Positions 29,104-36,950 of a DNA stretch of 44,393 bases are shown piece by piece. The DNA is taken from the NCBI GenBank assembly GCA_013287745.1, contig JABDDF010000012.1, positions 670 through 45,062 of the forward strand, read 5' to 3'. Within the stretch, counting starts at the first letter, position 1, and the number at the start of each line of letters is the position of its first letter. The translations under genes were made by a program, and so were the position numbers. The notes beneath the pieces were generated by a model, which saw nothing but the letters and a program-made list of their open reading frames with translations, was not told the DNA's origin and ran no database searches. Source of the stretch: Gammaproteobacteria bacterium (GTDB lineage Bacteria; Pseudomonadota; Gammaproteobacteria; DSM-16500).

Positions 29104-29124
29104 TTTTCATTATGATAATGAAAA
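29104..29124. promoter_or_regulatory. 21-bp perfect palindrome upstream of ygfZ
   Basis: ttttcattat, a central g and ataatgaaaa form an exact 10-1-10 palindrome in the divergent gap between pncA and ygfZ, 20 bases before the ygfZ start. It is placed where an operator could control either gene. It resembles a Fur box in composition but not in order of half-sites. Confidence 0.45.
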
Positions 29125-29144
29125 TTAATAGCTAGGTGTATTTT

Positions 29145-29909
29145 ATGCGAACAACCTATGATCTTTCTCCATGGGGATTGGTTAAAATCAGCGGCAATCA
29201 AGCCAAGCAATTATTACAAGGCCAATTAACTTGCAATCTCGATCGCATCACGTCTACACAAACTAGCCTTGCTGCGCTTTGCAATCCTCAAGGCCGCATT
29301 ATCAGCTTATTTTACGTATTTTTCTTGCAGGATGCTTATTATTTTTTACTCGCTCGCAGCATGGTCGCAATCACTATTGCTGCCTTAAATAAATATGCCA
29401 AATTTTATCGCGTTGAATTAAGTGAGGCGAGCGATGCCTTATCACTCATTGCTTGTGTTGCAGAACAAAGACCTGTCAATCATCCTGATTATTGCATTAT
29501 TACTATTCCTCATGATGCAAAGCGCTATATTATTGCTGGTAATTTAAGTTCTCTGCCTTGGGCTCATACACAGAAAAAATCTTCAGAAGATTGGCACTTG
29601 CTTGATATTATGCAAACTATTCCTGCCATTTATCCTGAAACATCAGGAAAATTTTTACCGCATGAACTGCGCTTGCCCGCACTAGATGCGATTGATTTTG
29701 ATAAGGGTTGTTATACAGGACAGGAAATTATTGCGCGCATGCATTATCGCGGTAAAACAAAAAATCATTTATGTGAAATAAATATCTCTGCTGATTCAGC
29801 TCCTTTACTTGGCAGTGATCTAGCAGCTGGCACACTCGTTGATGTTTGTCACATTAAAGATAATAATTATGCTACATTGATATTAGCAAATATTCTAAAG
29901 ACGGATTAA
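29145..29909 (+). CDS. ygfZ: folate-binding protein YgfZ
   Basis: YgfZ is a GcvT-like, folate-binding protein needed for repair or assembly of some iron-sulphur enzymes, including the tRNA methylthiotransferase MiaB. ATG 29145 (254 aa) has TAGGTG upstream. The family signature Lys-Gly-Cys-Tyr-Thr-Gly-Gln-Glu is followed by Arg-Met-His-Tyr-Arg-Gly-Lys. The protein is shorter than E. coli YgfZ (326 aa), with a trimmed C-terminal barrel, as in many intracellular gammaproteobacteria. nadE follows after two bases. Confidence 0.88.
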   Translation: MRTTYDLSPWGLVKISGNQAKQLLQGQLTCNLDRITSTQTSLAALCNPQGRIISLFYVFFLQDAYYFLLARSMVAITIAALNKYAKFYRVELSEASDALSLIACVAEQRPVNHPDYCIITIPHDAKRYIIAGNLSSLPWAHTQKKSSEDWHLLDIMQTIPAIYPETSGKFLPHELRLPALDAIDFDKGCYTGQEIIARMHYRGKTKNHLCEINISADSAPLLGSDLAAGTLVDVCHIKDNNYATLILANILKTD

Positions 29910-29911
29910 GA

Positions 29912-31531
29912 ATGAAAAATTCTCTACGTGTTGTTTTAGCGCAATTAAATTTCTTGGTTGGTGATATTGACGGCAATTTAGAGAAACATATCAAAGCAGC
30001 AGAAATTGCCCGTGACAAACATCATGCCGATGTGATTATTTTTCCTGAATTAAGTTTGACAGGTTATCCGCCAGAAGATTTATTACTCAGAAAAAATTTC
30101 ATTCAAACAGCAGAAGCAGCTCGACAGAAATTGATTCGTGAAGTAAAAAATATTTATTGTCTCATTGGTCATCCCCATGCAAAGGAACATGGTTTATTTA
30201 ATACTTGTTCGCTCATTCATAATGGCCGCGTATTGCAGCATTATGCTAAGCAATGCTTGCCAAACTATGGTGTATTCGATGAGGGGCGTTACTTTAATGC
30301 AGGTGATGATGTGCAGGTGAGCTTAATTCACCATATTCCAACGAGTATTGTCATTTGCGAAGATATTTGGCGATTAAATCCAGCTCGACAAGCGGCTGCC
30401 AAGGGCGCACGTTTAATGCTTATTCCCAATGCCTCACCTTTTGAAATGGATAAACATGAACAGCGTTTTTCTGTTCTAACAAAACGTGCTACACACGATC
30501 ACTTGTCTCTTGTCTACGTTAATAATGTTGGCGGTCAAGATGAATTAGTCTTTGATGGCGGCTCCATGGTAGTTGATCATACAGGACAAATGACACATTG
30601 CGCTGGATTTTTTCAAGAATGTCTCTTGCCTGTTGATATTGATCTTCACACGATACAAGCAAAAAATGCGATTGCAACTGCCATCCCCACAAGAGAAGAG
30701 CGCGCCTATCAAGCGCTCGTATTAGGCTTACGTGATTATGTAGAAAAAAATCATTTTTCCGGTGTATTGCTCGGTTTATCGGGCGGCATTGATTCAGCAC
30801 TGACTTTGGCCATTGCAGTGGATGCCCTAGGTAAGGATCGCGTACACGCTGTCATTATGCCTTCACGATATACGACTGATATGAGTATTGAAGATGCGGA
30901 ATTGATGATCGAAACTCTGCAAGTCACTGCAGATAACATTTCGATCGAACCTGTTTATCAAAGCATGCTCACCTCACTTGCACCGATTTTCGCTGATAAA
31001 AAAGTCGATGTCACAGAAGAAAATATTCAAGCTCGTTGCCGCGCTATTATCTTAATGGCGCTGTCAAATAAATTGGGGAAATTATTATTAACGACGGGCA
31101 ATCGCAGCGAATTAGCTGTGGGATATTGCACTTTATATGGTGATATGGCGGGTGGTTTTGCTGTCTTAAAAGATGTGCCGAAAACCTTGGTTTATCAACT
31201 TGCTCATTATCGCAATCAAATCCAAGCCATTATTCCCACTCGTATTATAGAACGGCCGCCAACAGCAGAATTGGCCCCTAATCAAAAAGATGAAGATAGT
31301 CTGCCGCCTTATATTTTGCTTGATCGCATTCTTGAAGAATATCTCAATCATGGAAAAAGCATTGATGAAATTGCCATGCAGGGAATAGATCGCGAACTTG
31401 TGAATCGAATTATTGACTTAATACATAAAAATGAATATAAACGCCGGCAGGCAGCCATTGGGCCGCATTTAAATCATAAATCTTTTGGCAGAGATTGGCG
31501 TTATCCCTTAAGCAATAGTTTTAAAGGTTAA
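29912..31531 (+). CDS. nadE: glutamine-dependent NAD synthetase
   Basis: This 539-aa two-domain enzyme amidates nicotinate adenine dinucleotide to NAD using glutamine. The N-terminal nitrilase-type glutaminase has the triad Glu46 (Phe-Pro-Glu-Leu), Lys113 (Tyr-Ala-Lys-Gln) and Cys149 (Ile-Cys-Glu-Asp). The C-terminal synthetase has the ATP-binding Ser-Gly-Gly-Ile-Asp-Ser at 290-295 and Thr-Thr-Gly-Asn-Arg-Ser-Glu. Both activities therefore appear intact. It lies two bases after ygfZ and 14 before the HAD gene. With pncA nearby it fits a salvage route through nicotinate. Confidence 0.94.
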   Translation: MKNSLRVVLAQLNFLVGDIDGNLEKHIKAAEIARDKHHADVIIFPELSLTGYPPEDLLLRKNFIQTAEAARQKLIREVKNIYCLIGHPHAKEHGLFNTCSLIHNGRVLQHYAKQCLPNYGVFDEGRYFNAGDDVQVSLIHHIPTSIVICEDIWRLNPARQAAAKGARLMLIPNASPFEMDKHEQRFSVLTKRATHDHLSLVYVNNVGGQDELVFDGGSMVVDHTGQMTHCAGFFQECLLPVDIDLHTIQAKNAIATAIPTREERAYQALVLGLRDYVEKNHFSGVLLGLSGGIDSALTLAIAVDALGKDRVHAVIMPSRYTTDMSIEDAELMIETLQVTADNISIEPVYQSMLTSLAPIFADKKVDVTEENIQARCRAIILMALSNKLGKLLLTTGNRSELAVGYCTLYGDMAGGFAVLKDVPKTLVYQLAHYRNQIQAIIPTRIIERPPTAELAPNQKDEDSLPPYILLDRILEEYLNHGKSIDEIAMQGIDRELVNRIIDLIHKNEYKRRQAAIGPHLNHKSFGRDWRYPLSNSFKG

Positions 31532-31545
31532 AAATAAGGAAAAAT

Positions 31546-32295
31546 ATGAAGAAAATTGTAATTGTATTTGATCTCGATGATACACTTTTTAATGATAACA
31601 ATAGCGAAGAAATTGAATGGCATGCTTCAAAAGAAGAATGGTTGGATTTATGTGCGCGCTTAAAAAATAGGGCGCTTGCAGATGGTATCGAATTACATTT
31701 TGCAATCGCTACTTCAAAGGCTTACGTTGATGCCATTGTTATTGAAGCAGCGAAAGCTTTGCAAGAATATTTGCGTGCCTTTGATGGTCAGCAACAATTG
31801 CCCATTGTTCAAAATGATTACGTGCATGTGTCGAGTAGCAATATAGCCCTCCTCTCTCATCTTCATCAAAATCAAAATGAAGATGCACAAGATCGTCAAT
31901 CTATTGCTTCCAGCATTCAGGTCGCCATAGCGGATAACAAAAATGCTTCCTTAAAAAAAATTGCTGATTTATTTGAGGTAAAGGATTTATCTCATCTTAT
32001 TTTAATTGATGATCTTTTTAATAATGTGCATTCTGCGAAATTAGCTGGATTTTCTGCGGTCTCAGCTGGAAATATCTGGTCACCTGATAAAACAACACGT
32101 GATAATAATGCACGAGAATTGATTGCTAAAATTGAAGACGAAGTCGCACGAAAGATCTTTGACCTTAAAAATAAAAATCCTGCAAGCACTTTCTTTTTTA
32201 GTGCGCCGCCAGATTTAAGGCCTAGGCAAAAGGATATCTTAGGCGGATTTGTTGGTTTTGATGAGGATCTCAAGCGATCGGGCCCTCTTTTTTAA
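31546..32295 (+). CDS. HAD-superfamily hydrolase-like protein, substrate unknown
   Basis: A 249-aa protein with AGGAAA before its ATG. HAD motif I is clear at the N-terminus (Val-Phe-Asp-Leu-Asp-Asp-Thr-Leu-Phe), motif II may be Ile-Ala-Thr-Ser-Lys, a Lys lies in Asn-Ala-Ser-Leu-Lys-Lys, and motif IV is Leu-Ile-Asp-Asp-Leu-Phe-Asn-Asn. The C-terminal 60 residues are charged and unrelated to a HAD core. It may be a phosphatase; the usual family assignments do not fit. It is the third gene of the ygfZ-nadE operon, but a link to NAD is not evident. Confidence 0.6.
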   Translation: MKKIVIVFDLDDTLFNDNNSEEIEWHASKEEWLDLCARLKNRALADGIELHFAIATSKAYVDAIVIEAAKALQEYLRAFDGQQQLPIVQNDYVHVSSSNIALLSHLHQNQNEDAQDRQSIASSIQVAIADNKNASLKKIADLFEVKDLSHLILIDDLFNNVHSAKLAGFSAVSAGNIWSPDKTTRDNNARELIAKIEDEVARKIFDLKNKNPASTFFFSAPPDLRPRQKDILGGFVGFDEDLKRSGPLF

Positions 32296-32306
32296 GCATA
32301 TGGATT

Positions 32307-32335
32307 ACGGGCATGCTTGGCTTCATCGTGCCCGT
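32307..32335 (+). terminator. weak hairpin after the HAD gene
   Basis: acgggcatg pairs with cgtgcccgt (one G-T pair) around an 11-base loop, 11 bases after the HAD stop. There is no T tract, so termination is uncertain. Confidence 0.3.
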
Positions 32336-32385
32336 GTGCGTTTGCTAATTAGCAAGGTGTCAGCTCACGTGGGATTGCATAGGGG

Positions 32386-32550
32386 TTCGTCATTATAGAA
32401 GCGTCCGTCGTTGCGAGGAGTGCTTTTTACGACGAAGCAATCCAGGCTTCGACTTTTATCAAATATTGCTTTTTATATAAAAGTCCAAGCCTGGATTGCT
32501 TCGTCGTAAAAAGCACTCCTCGCAACGACGGACGCTTCTATAATGACGAA
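32386..32550. repeat. 74-bp near-perfect inverted repeat (MITE-like hairpin)
   Basis: Arms 32386-32459 and 32477-32550 are complementary at 73 of 74 positions around a 17-base AT-rich loop. The arm sequence (cgtcgttgcgaggagtg and gacgaagcaatccaggc) resembles dispersed repeats known in intracellular bacteria. A 9-bp pair (tcacgtggg at 32365-32373, cccacgtga at 32569-32577) flanks it, and aattctcttgagaatt at its right edge is a further small palindrome. No ORF and no clear target duplication are seen, so this would be a non-autonomous element if mobile. It fills most of the 385 bases between the HAD and HTH genes. Confidence 0.9.
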
Positions 32551-32621
32551 ATTCTCTTGAGAATTGTACCCACGTGATCTGTTATATCATAAATTCCTAG
32601 AAACCCTAGGGATATTCAGCA

Positions 32622-32650
32622 TTGCTCCTCGTACCCTCCCTCAGTATACT
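32622..32650 (+). promoter_or_regulatory. predicted promoter of the HTH gene
   Basis: TTGCTC (32622-32627) and TATACT (32645-32650) are 17 bases apart and lie 30 bases before GTG 32681. Confidence 0.55.
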
Positions 32651-32680
32651 CAAACTAATGCCGATTCAAGGAGGAAGATC

Positions 32681-32911
32681 GTGCAACCTAGTTTGAAGCA
32701 CTTTACTGAGAAATTAAATCATTGCCTGGACGAGATAGACGCGCCAGCTTCAGTGCGTGAACGTGCAGCTATCTTAAGTAAATCACTCGATATTCCCAAA
32801 CAACAAGCCTGGAGCCTATTAGAAGGCCTGCAAACACCTGATCCCGCTTTGTTGCAAAAAATTGCCGCTGAGTTTGAAGTAGATGTGAAATGGCTTTATG
32901 GTGAAAAATAG
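32681..32911 (+). CDS. small helix-turn-helix (XRE-like) protein
   Basis: I start this at GTG 32681, which has AAGGAGG (32668-32674) and a promoter just upstream; the longer frame to 32564 would begin before that promoter. The 76-aa product is nearly all helical: Ser-Lys-Ser-Leu-Asp-Ile-Pro-Lys-Gln-Gln-Ala-Trp-Ser-Leu-Leu-Glu-Gly resembles a helix-turn-helix, and Ile-Ala-Ala-Glu-Phe-Glu-Val-Asp-Val-Lys-Trp-Leu-Tyr-Gly-Glu is the typical end of XRE/Cro domains. It may repress its own operon, including the membrane protein 37 bases downstream. No partner toxin is visible. Confidence 0.7.
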   Translation: MQPSLKHFTEKLNHCLDEIDAPASVRERAAILSKSLDIPKQQAWSLLEGLQTPDPALLQKIAAEFEVDVKWLYGEK

Positions 32912-32948
32912 TTCCGTCTTATTAACGTAACATAAAGAGGATGCCTTC

Positions 32949-33737
32949 ATGACTGACACAACAGTAAAACTACCGATCTGGGACAGTATTATTCAAGCCT
33001 GGCATAAAGTACATGGCGCGAAACAAACGGTCTGGGGGGCCCTTTTGCTTATTATTGCGATTATGGTGGGATTCGCCATCCTCTCTGGCATCGCCAATGC
33101 CATCTATATTCCCTTGGGTTCGGTCATCTCCTTCATCAGCCAAATATTTTTCTATTTACTCATAGCGGGGATGATCTACATTGGCTTACAAAGGGCCCAA
33201 GATACACCCATCTCCTACAAAATGGTTTTTCGCGCAGTAGAATGGAGATTAGGCGCTAAACTTATTCTTCTCTACATTCTCAAATGTCTTATTATGCTGC
33301 CATTTGTACTTATTCTTTTATTCACCGTATTTATTAGCGCATTCTTACATGTAATGACGATGGGTTTTTCACATGCAAGTGAAACCGTTAATGCTGCCAC
33401 TGTTAGCGCTGGTTTCTCAAGTCCACTCAGTATCCTTGCCTTCATCATTGTAGGTTGTGCTTTTATCTATACTTTCACGCGTATTATGTTAGCCGTGCCA
33501 TTTTTACTGATGCAAAATACAGGGGCATGGGAGGCTATCGTTCTTTCCTTCCGTGCTACTCGCTGCAATTTTTGGCGCATAGTAGGCTGGTATATCTCTT
33601 TGTGGTTGATTATGGTAATCAGCATCATTCCGGTTGGTATAGGTTTAATTTGGACATTACCACTCGTTTATATTGCCTATGGTATGGTTTACAAAACCTT
33701 ATCAGCTAATGCTAATAATTCCATGATGATTAAATAA
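32949..33737 (+). CDS. multi-pass inner-membrane protein, unknown function
   Basis: A 262-aa hydrophobic protein with about six membrane helices. AGAGGA precedes the ATG. The pattern Gly-Ala-Trp-Glu-Ala-Ile-Val-Leu-Ser-Phe-Arg-Ala followed by Asn-Phe-Trp-Arg-Ile, and a Gly-Leu-Ile-Trp-Thr-Leu-Pro-Leu helix before the end, resembles bacterial membrane proteins of the BPSS1780/DUF975-like type. No transport or catalytic motif is seen. It lies after the HTH gene and ends at a palindromic repeat. Confidence 0.65.
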   Translation: MTDTTVKLPIWDSIIQAWHKVHGAKQTVWGALLLIIAIMVGFAILSGIANAIYIPLGSVISFISQIFFYLLIAGMIYIGLQRAQDTPISYKMVFRAVEWRLGAKLILLYILKCLIMLPFVLILLFTVFISAFLHVMTMGFSHASETVNAATVSAGFSSPLSILAFIIVGCAFIYTFTRIMLAVPFLLMQNTGAWEAIVLSFRATRCNFWRIVGWYISLWLIMVISIIPVGIGLIWTLPLVYIAYGMVYKTLSANANNSMMIK

Positions 33738-33746
33738 TATAAAAAT

Positions 33747-33826
33747 CCTGTCATGCCAGCATGTTTCCTAGCTGGCACCCAGAATTAAAAACTGGATGCC
33801 AGCTAAGAACATGCTGGCATGACAGG
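33747..33826. repeat. 30-bp inverted repeat covering the 3' end of the MFS gene
   Basis: Arms 33747-33777 and 33797-33826 pair with a one-base offset around a 19-base loop; the core is cctgtcatgccagcatgtt. It lies between two convergent genes and can act as a two-way terminator. The last codons and the stop of the MFS gene fall inside the right arm, so the repeat supplies its C-terminus. Confidence 0.85.
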
Positions 33827-35194
33827 TTTAAGTTCAGACGATTCATTTTCTTTTTTCTGCAAGGCAAATTGAATTTCTTCCAAGGTTTTTACTTTTGTTT
33901 CTGGCAAAAAGAAAAATACAATCAAAAAATAAAATAATGAAAAGCTACTGCATAGCCAATACATGTTGGCCATGCCTAAATAATGTGACCATGGTAAAAA
34001 GAAAGTTGCTAATACTGTTGAAGCAAGTGAATTAAAGAAGAGACAAAGTGCCATGCCTTTACCGCGAACACGTGTAGGAAATAATTCGGCAATCGCAAGC
34101 CAAACAACAATACCTGGTCCAATCGCAAAAAATACGATAAACAAAAACAAACCCGCGAGTGAAAGTAAGCCTAAGGTCGCCGCATCAACTTCCATATATT
34201 GCAGCAGAGCCAAATACACTTCAGCTAAAATAAGGCCTGCAATACCAACTAATAACAGAGGACGACGGCCAACAGAATCAATTAGCAGCATGGCAAGCAA
34301 GGTACAAAAAAAATTTAACAAGCCAATACCAACCGACCCTAGCATAGAAATCATTGACGAATTAATACCGGCATTTTTTAAAATAAGCGGTGCATATTGC
34401 AGAAAGGAATTAATACCAGTGAGTTGATTAAAAATGGCAATGCCAATAGCAAGCAAGCTAGGTAAAAAAAATGGTGCGGAAAATAATTCTCGCCATCTTC
34501 CATCTACTTGCTGCAACCCTAATTGAATCGTTTGAATATCATGTTCTACTTCTGCTGCAGAAGCCCTTAAACGCTCTAATACTTTGCGAGCCGCCGCTAA
34601 TTGCTGATTTGCTATCAACCAACGAGGTGATTCAGGTAGAAATAGCATGCCAATAAATAATATTATTGCTGGTATCAAAACAACGGCAAACATGGCACGC
34701 CAATTACCAGACGGTGTAAACGCCAAATCAACGATATAAGCCATGACAATGCCAAAAGTGAGTAAGAGTTGAAAAAAAGCCATATATTTGCCGCGATCTT
34801 TGGCTGGAACAATTTCAGCAACATATAATGGCACTGCAACTGAAATGATGCCTATTCCTAGGCCCAAAAATATTCGCGCACCTAAGATCATTAAAAATGT
34901 ATGCGACATGAGAAGCAAGCTAACACCCGCTATAAAAATGATGCTCGCTAACATGATTAATACGCGCCTGCCATATCTATCGCTAATCGGCCCTGCTAGC
35001 AAAGTACCTAATAAGCCGCCGCCTAAGACGGCGCCCACAATCATGCCCATTTGTGTATCTGTCATTGGAATGGCTTGTTGAATAAAAAGTAAGGCGCCTG
35101 AAATAACGCCAATATCATAGCCATATAAAATGCCGCCCATGCTGACTAAGCCAGCAATACAAAACATTAACACGCGATTATTAATTCTATTCAT
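33803..35194 (-). CDS. MFS sugar-porter family transporter
   Basis: A 463-aa, twelve-helix proton symporter of the sugar porter family (GalP, XylE, AraE, IolT type). Marks are Gly-Tyr-Asp-Ile-Gly-Val-Ile-Ser-Gly-Ala in TM1, Asp-Arg-Tyr-Gly-Arg-Arg in loop 2-3, Pro-Glu-Ser-Pro-Arg-Trp-Leu after TM6, Gln-Leu-Thr-Gly-Ile-Asn-Ser in TM7 and Pro-Glu-Thr-Lys after TM12. Substrate cannot be told; hexose, pentose or inositol are possible. It follows rocD by five bases, so the two are cotranscribed, an odd pairing. Its last residues are encoded by a palindromic repeat. Confidence 0.88.
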   Translation of the reverse strand: MNRINNRVLMFCIAGLVSMGGILYGYDIGVISGALLFIQQAIPMTDTQMGMIVGAVLGGGLLGTLLAGPISDRYGRRVLIMLASIIFIAGVSLLLMSHTFLMILGARIFLGLGIGIISVAVPLYVAEIVPAKDRGKYMAFFQLLLTFGIVMAYIVDLAFTPSGNWRAMFAVVLIPAIILFIGMLFLPESPRWLIANQQLAAARKVLERLRASAAEVEHDIQTIQLGLQQVDGRWRELFSAPFFLPSLLAIGIAIFNQLTGINSFLQYAPLILKNAGINSSMISMLGSVGIGLLNFFCTLLAMLLIDSVGRRPLLLVGIAGLILAEVYLALLQYMEVDAATLGLLSLAGLFLFIVFFAIGPGIVVWLAIAELFPTRVRGKGMALCLFFNSLASTVLATFFLPWSHYLGMANMYWLCSSFSLFYFLIVFFFLPETKVKTLEEIQFALQKKENESSELKPVMPACS

Positions 35195-35199
35195 TGCAA

Positions 35200-36408
35200 T
35201 TATTCCTTTTCAGCCTCCGCAAGCACGTCTTGCAGCGCATTAACAACAATATCAATTTGTTCGGTCGTGATAATCAGAGGAGGGGCTAAGCGGATGACTG
35301 TGGAGTGAGTTTCTTTAGTTAATATACCTCGATTTAATAACTTCATACAAATCTTTTTTGCAGGATAATTCGCATTTATTTCAACACCAATTAATAATCC
35401 CCGACCTCTCACTTCTTTAATCAAGGGTGAATGTAATTTCTTTAATTGTGTTTGGAAATATTCACCTTGCGAATGTGCACGCTCTATTAATTTTTCATCT
35501 TGCAGTACAGTTAAGGCTGCCAATCCCACTGCGGCTGCCAAAGGATTACCGCCAAAGGTGCTGCCATGATCGCCCGGCGTAAATACATTCATGACTTCTT
35601 TGCGCGTTAAAAATAAAGAGACAGGTAAGATGCCGCCGCCTAAGGCCTTACCTAAGACAATCGCATCAGGCTGCACGGCTTCATGCTGACAGGCCAGTAA
35701 TTTTCCTGTGCGGCCAAGGCCCGTTTGAATTTCATCACAAATCATCAGCACCTTATTCTCTTTACACAGCTTGGCGCAAGCCGCTAAATAACCTGCGGGC
35801 GGAACAATGATACCGCCCTCTCCTTGTATGGGTTCAACTAAAAAAGCGGCCGTATTGGCTGTAATCGCCTTTTTTAGCGCTTCCACATCACCATAGGGAA
35901 CTACCTTTAATCCGGGCGGAAAAGGCCCAAAACCTGCCTTATATTGAGGCTCAGTCGACATGCCAACAATTGCGATTGTGCGTCCATGAAAATTGCCCGC
36001 ACAAGCAATCATTTCTGCCTGATCTTGCTTCACGCCCTTAACTGTATACGCCCATTTACGCGCTGCCTTCATGGCAGTTTCTACCGCTTCTGCGCCTGTA
36101 TTCATTGGCAAGGCTTGCTCAAAACCCGTTAATTCACAGGCTTTTTGCAAAAAGGCGCCTAATTTATTCGTATAAAATGCACGAGAAACAATGTTTAATT
36201 GCGCTGCCTGCGCTTGTAAAGCGGCTACTAATTTGGGATGACAATGACCATGGCTCACGGCTGAATAAGCACTCATCATGTCGAGATAAGGTTTCCCCGC
36301 CTCATCCCAAACAGTGACGCCTTCACCACGTGCTAAAACAACGGGCAGGGGTTCATAATTATGTGCGCCATAGACACGTTCACAATCAATAAAGGAAGAA
36401 GTTGGCAT
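35200..36408 (-). CDS. rocD: ornithine aminotransferase
   Basis: A 402-aa class III PLP aminotransferase. The N-terminus (Tyr-Gly-Ala-His-Asn-Tyr-Glu-Pro-Leu-Pro-Val-Val) and Asn-Thr-Gly-Ala-Glu-Ala-Val-Glu-Thr-Ala followed by Arg-Lys-Trp-Ala are typical of ornithine-oxo-acid transaminase rather than ArgD. Asp225 (Cys-Asp-Glu-Ile-Gln-Thr-Gly) and the PLP lysine Lys254 (Leu-Gly-Lys-Ala-Leu-Gly-Gly-Gly) are present. It would turn ornithine and 2-oxoglutarate into glutamate semialdehyde and glutamate, for arginine/ornithine breakdown or proline supply. Acetylornithine aminotransferase is the less likely alternative. The MFS gene follows directly. Confidence 0.9.
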   Translation of the reverse strand: MPTSSFIDCERVYGAHNYEPLPVVLARGEGVTVWDEAGKPYLDMMSAYSAVSHGHCHPKLVAALQAQAAQLNIVSRAFYTNKLGAFLQKACELTGFEQALPMNTGAEAVETAMKAARKWAYTVKGVKQDQAEMIACAGNFHGRTIAIVGMSTEPQYKAGFGPFPPGLKVVPYGDVEALKKAITANTAAFLVEPIQGEGGIIVPPAGYLAACAKLCKENKVLMICDEIQTGLGRTGKLLACQHEAVQPDAIVLGKALGGGILPVSLFLTRKEVMNVFTPGDHGSTFGGNPLAAAVGLAALTVLQDEKLIERAHSQGEYFQTQLKKLHSPLIKEVRGRGLLIGVEINANYPAKKICMKLLNRGILTKETHSTVIRLAPPLIITTEQIDIVVNALQDVLAEAEKE

Positions 36409-36435
36409 AGAAGTTCTCGCTTTGAAGTAGAATAT

Positions 36436-36693
36436 TCAAGATACGAGAGATGATAGAAAGATACAAGTTGATGTGGCAAATTCGCATTCACCATCTAGTT
36501 TTTTTTCGCTTATTTGTACGCCCTTGGGCAGTGCTGAATTAAGAGAACGTATAATATTACCTAATGTACCTTTTCCTAAAAAGAGACCGCCATAGTCCTT
36601 ACGACCCAACCGAGAGTCCTTATATTTTTCGTAACATTCTTGGCAAGATTTATCAAAATCATCCTTTACCGATTGCATGCTGTGAAGAGACAC
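36436..36693 (-). CDS. small hypothetical protein or gene remnant
   Basis: An 85-aa frame starting at GTG 36693; codons are open upstream only to about 36723, and no good ribosome site is seen. The protein has two Cys in Ser-Cys-Gln-Glu-Cys and a Gly-Leu-Phe-Leu-Gly-Lys-Gly-Thr-Leu-Gly motif followed by a helical piece. It lies 17 bases after the reconstructed stop of the IS-interrupted gene. It may be the C-terminal remainder of a longer gene. Function unknown. Confidence 0.4.
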   Translation of the reverse strand: MSLHSMQSVKDDFDKSCQECYEKYKDSRLGRKDYGGLFLGKGTLGNIIRSLNSALPKGVQISEKKLDGECEFATSTCIFLSSLVS

Positions 36694-36709
36694 ATTTTCA
36701 TAACTAATA

Positions 36710-36762
36710 TCAGTAAAGCTTTATTCCCTTTTTTGAATAAGGTTTATAAAGCGAAGGCTGAT
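36710..36762 (-). pseudogene. 3' end of the IS-interrupted gene (beyond the IS)
   Basis: If the IS is removed precisely between 36763 and 38518, the frame of the 415-aa gene continues in phase through these bases to TGA 36712-36710, adding a native-looking tail that ends Gly-Ile-Lys-Leu-Tyr. This is therefore the cut-off C-terminal coding piece. Confidence 0.6.
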
Positions 36763-36950
36763 TTGACATCCTCTCCGGCCTAAAGGCCGAAGATTCCTAC
36801 CGTTCTCACGCAACTTTTGCCTGAGTCACTTCGGTGGGTTCCTGATTCATCGAGTGGTCTAAGCGCACCATCTCTCCACAGGCTAACTGGGCGTGCCCCG
36901 CCCTTAAAATATTGATTGCAGCAACAATGTCTGCGTGATTTTCATACTTA
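36763..36950 (-). ncRNA. expected omega (right-end) RNA of the IS605 element
   Basis: By analogy with ISDra2 and IS608, the guide RNA of TnpB is read from the tnpB 3' end through the right-end hairpin (36776-36789) to the boundary at 36763, with the guide formed by the flank below 36762. The 5' limit given is approximate. The hairpin and boundary are seen; the RNA is inferred. Confidence 0.4.

Noticed and set aside
29104-29124. Fur box before ygfZ
   Set aside because: The half-sites are in the opposite order to the known Fur consensus, and the neighbouring genes are not iron genes, so only an unnamed palindrome is reported.
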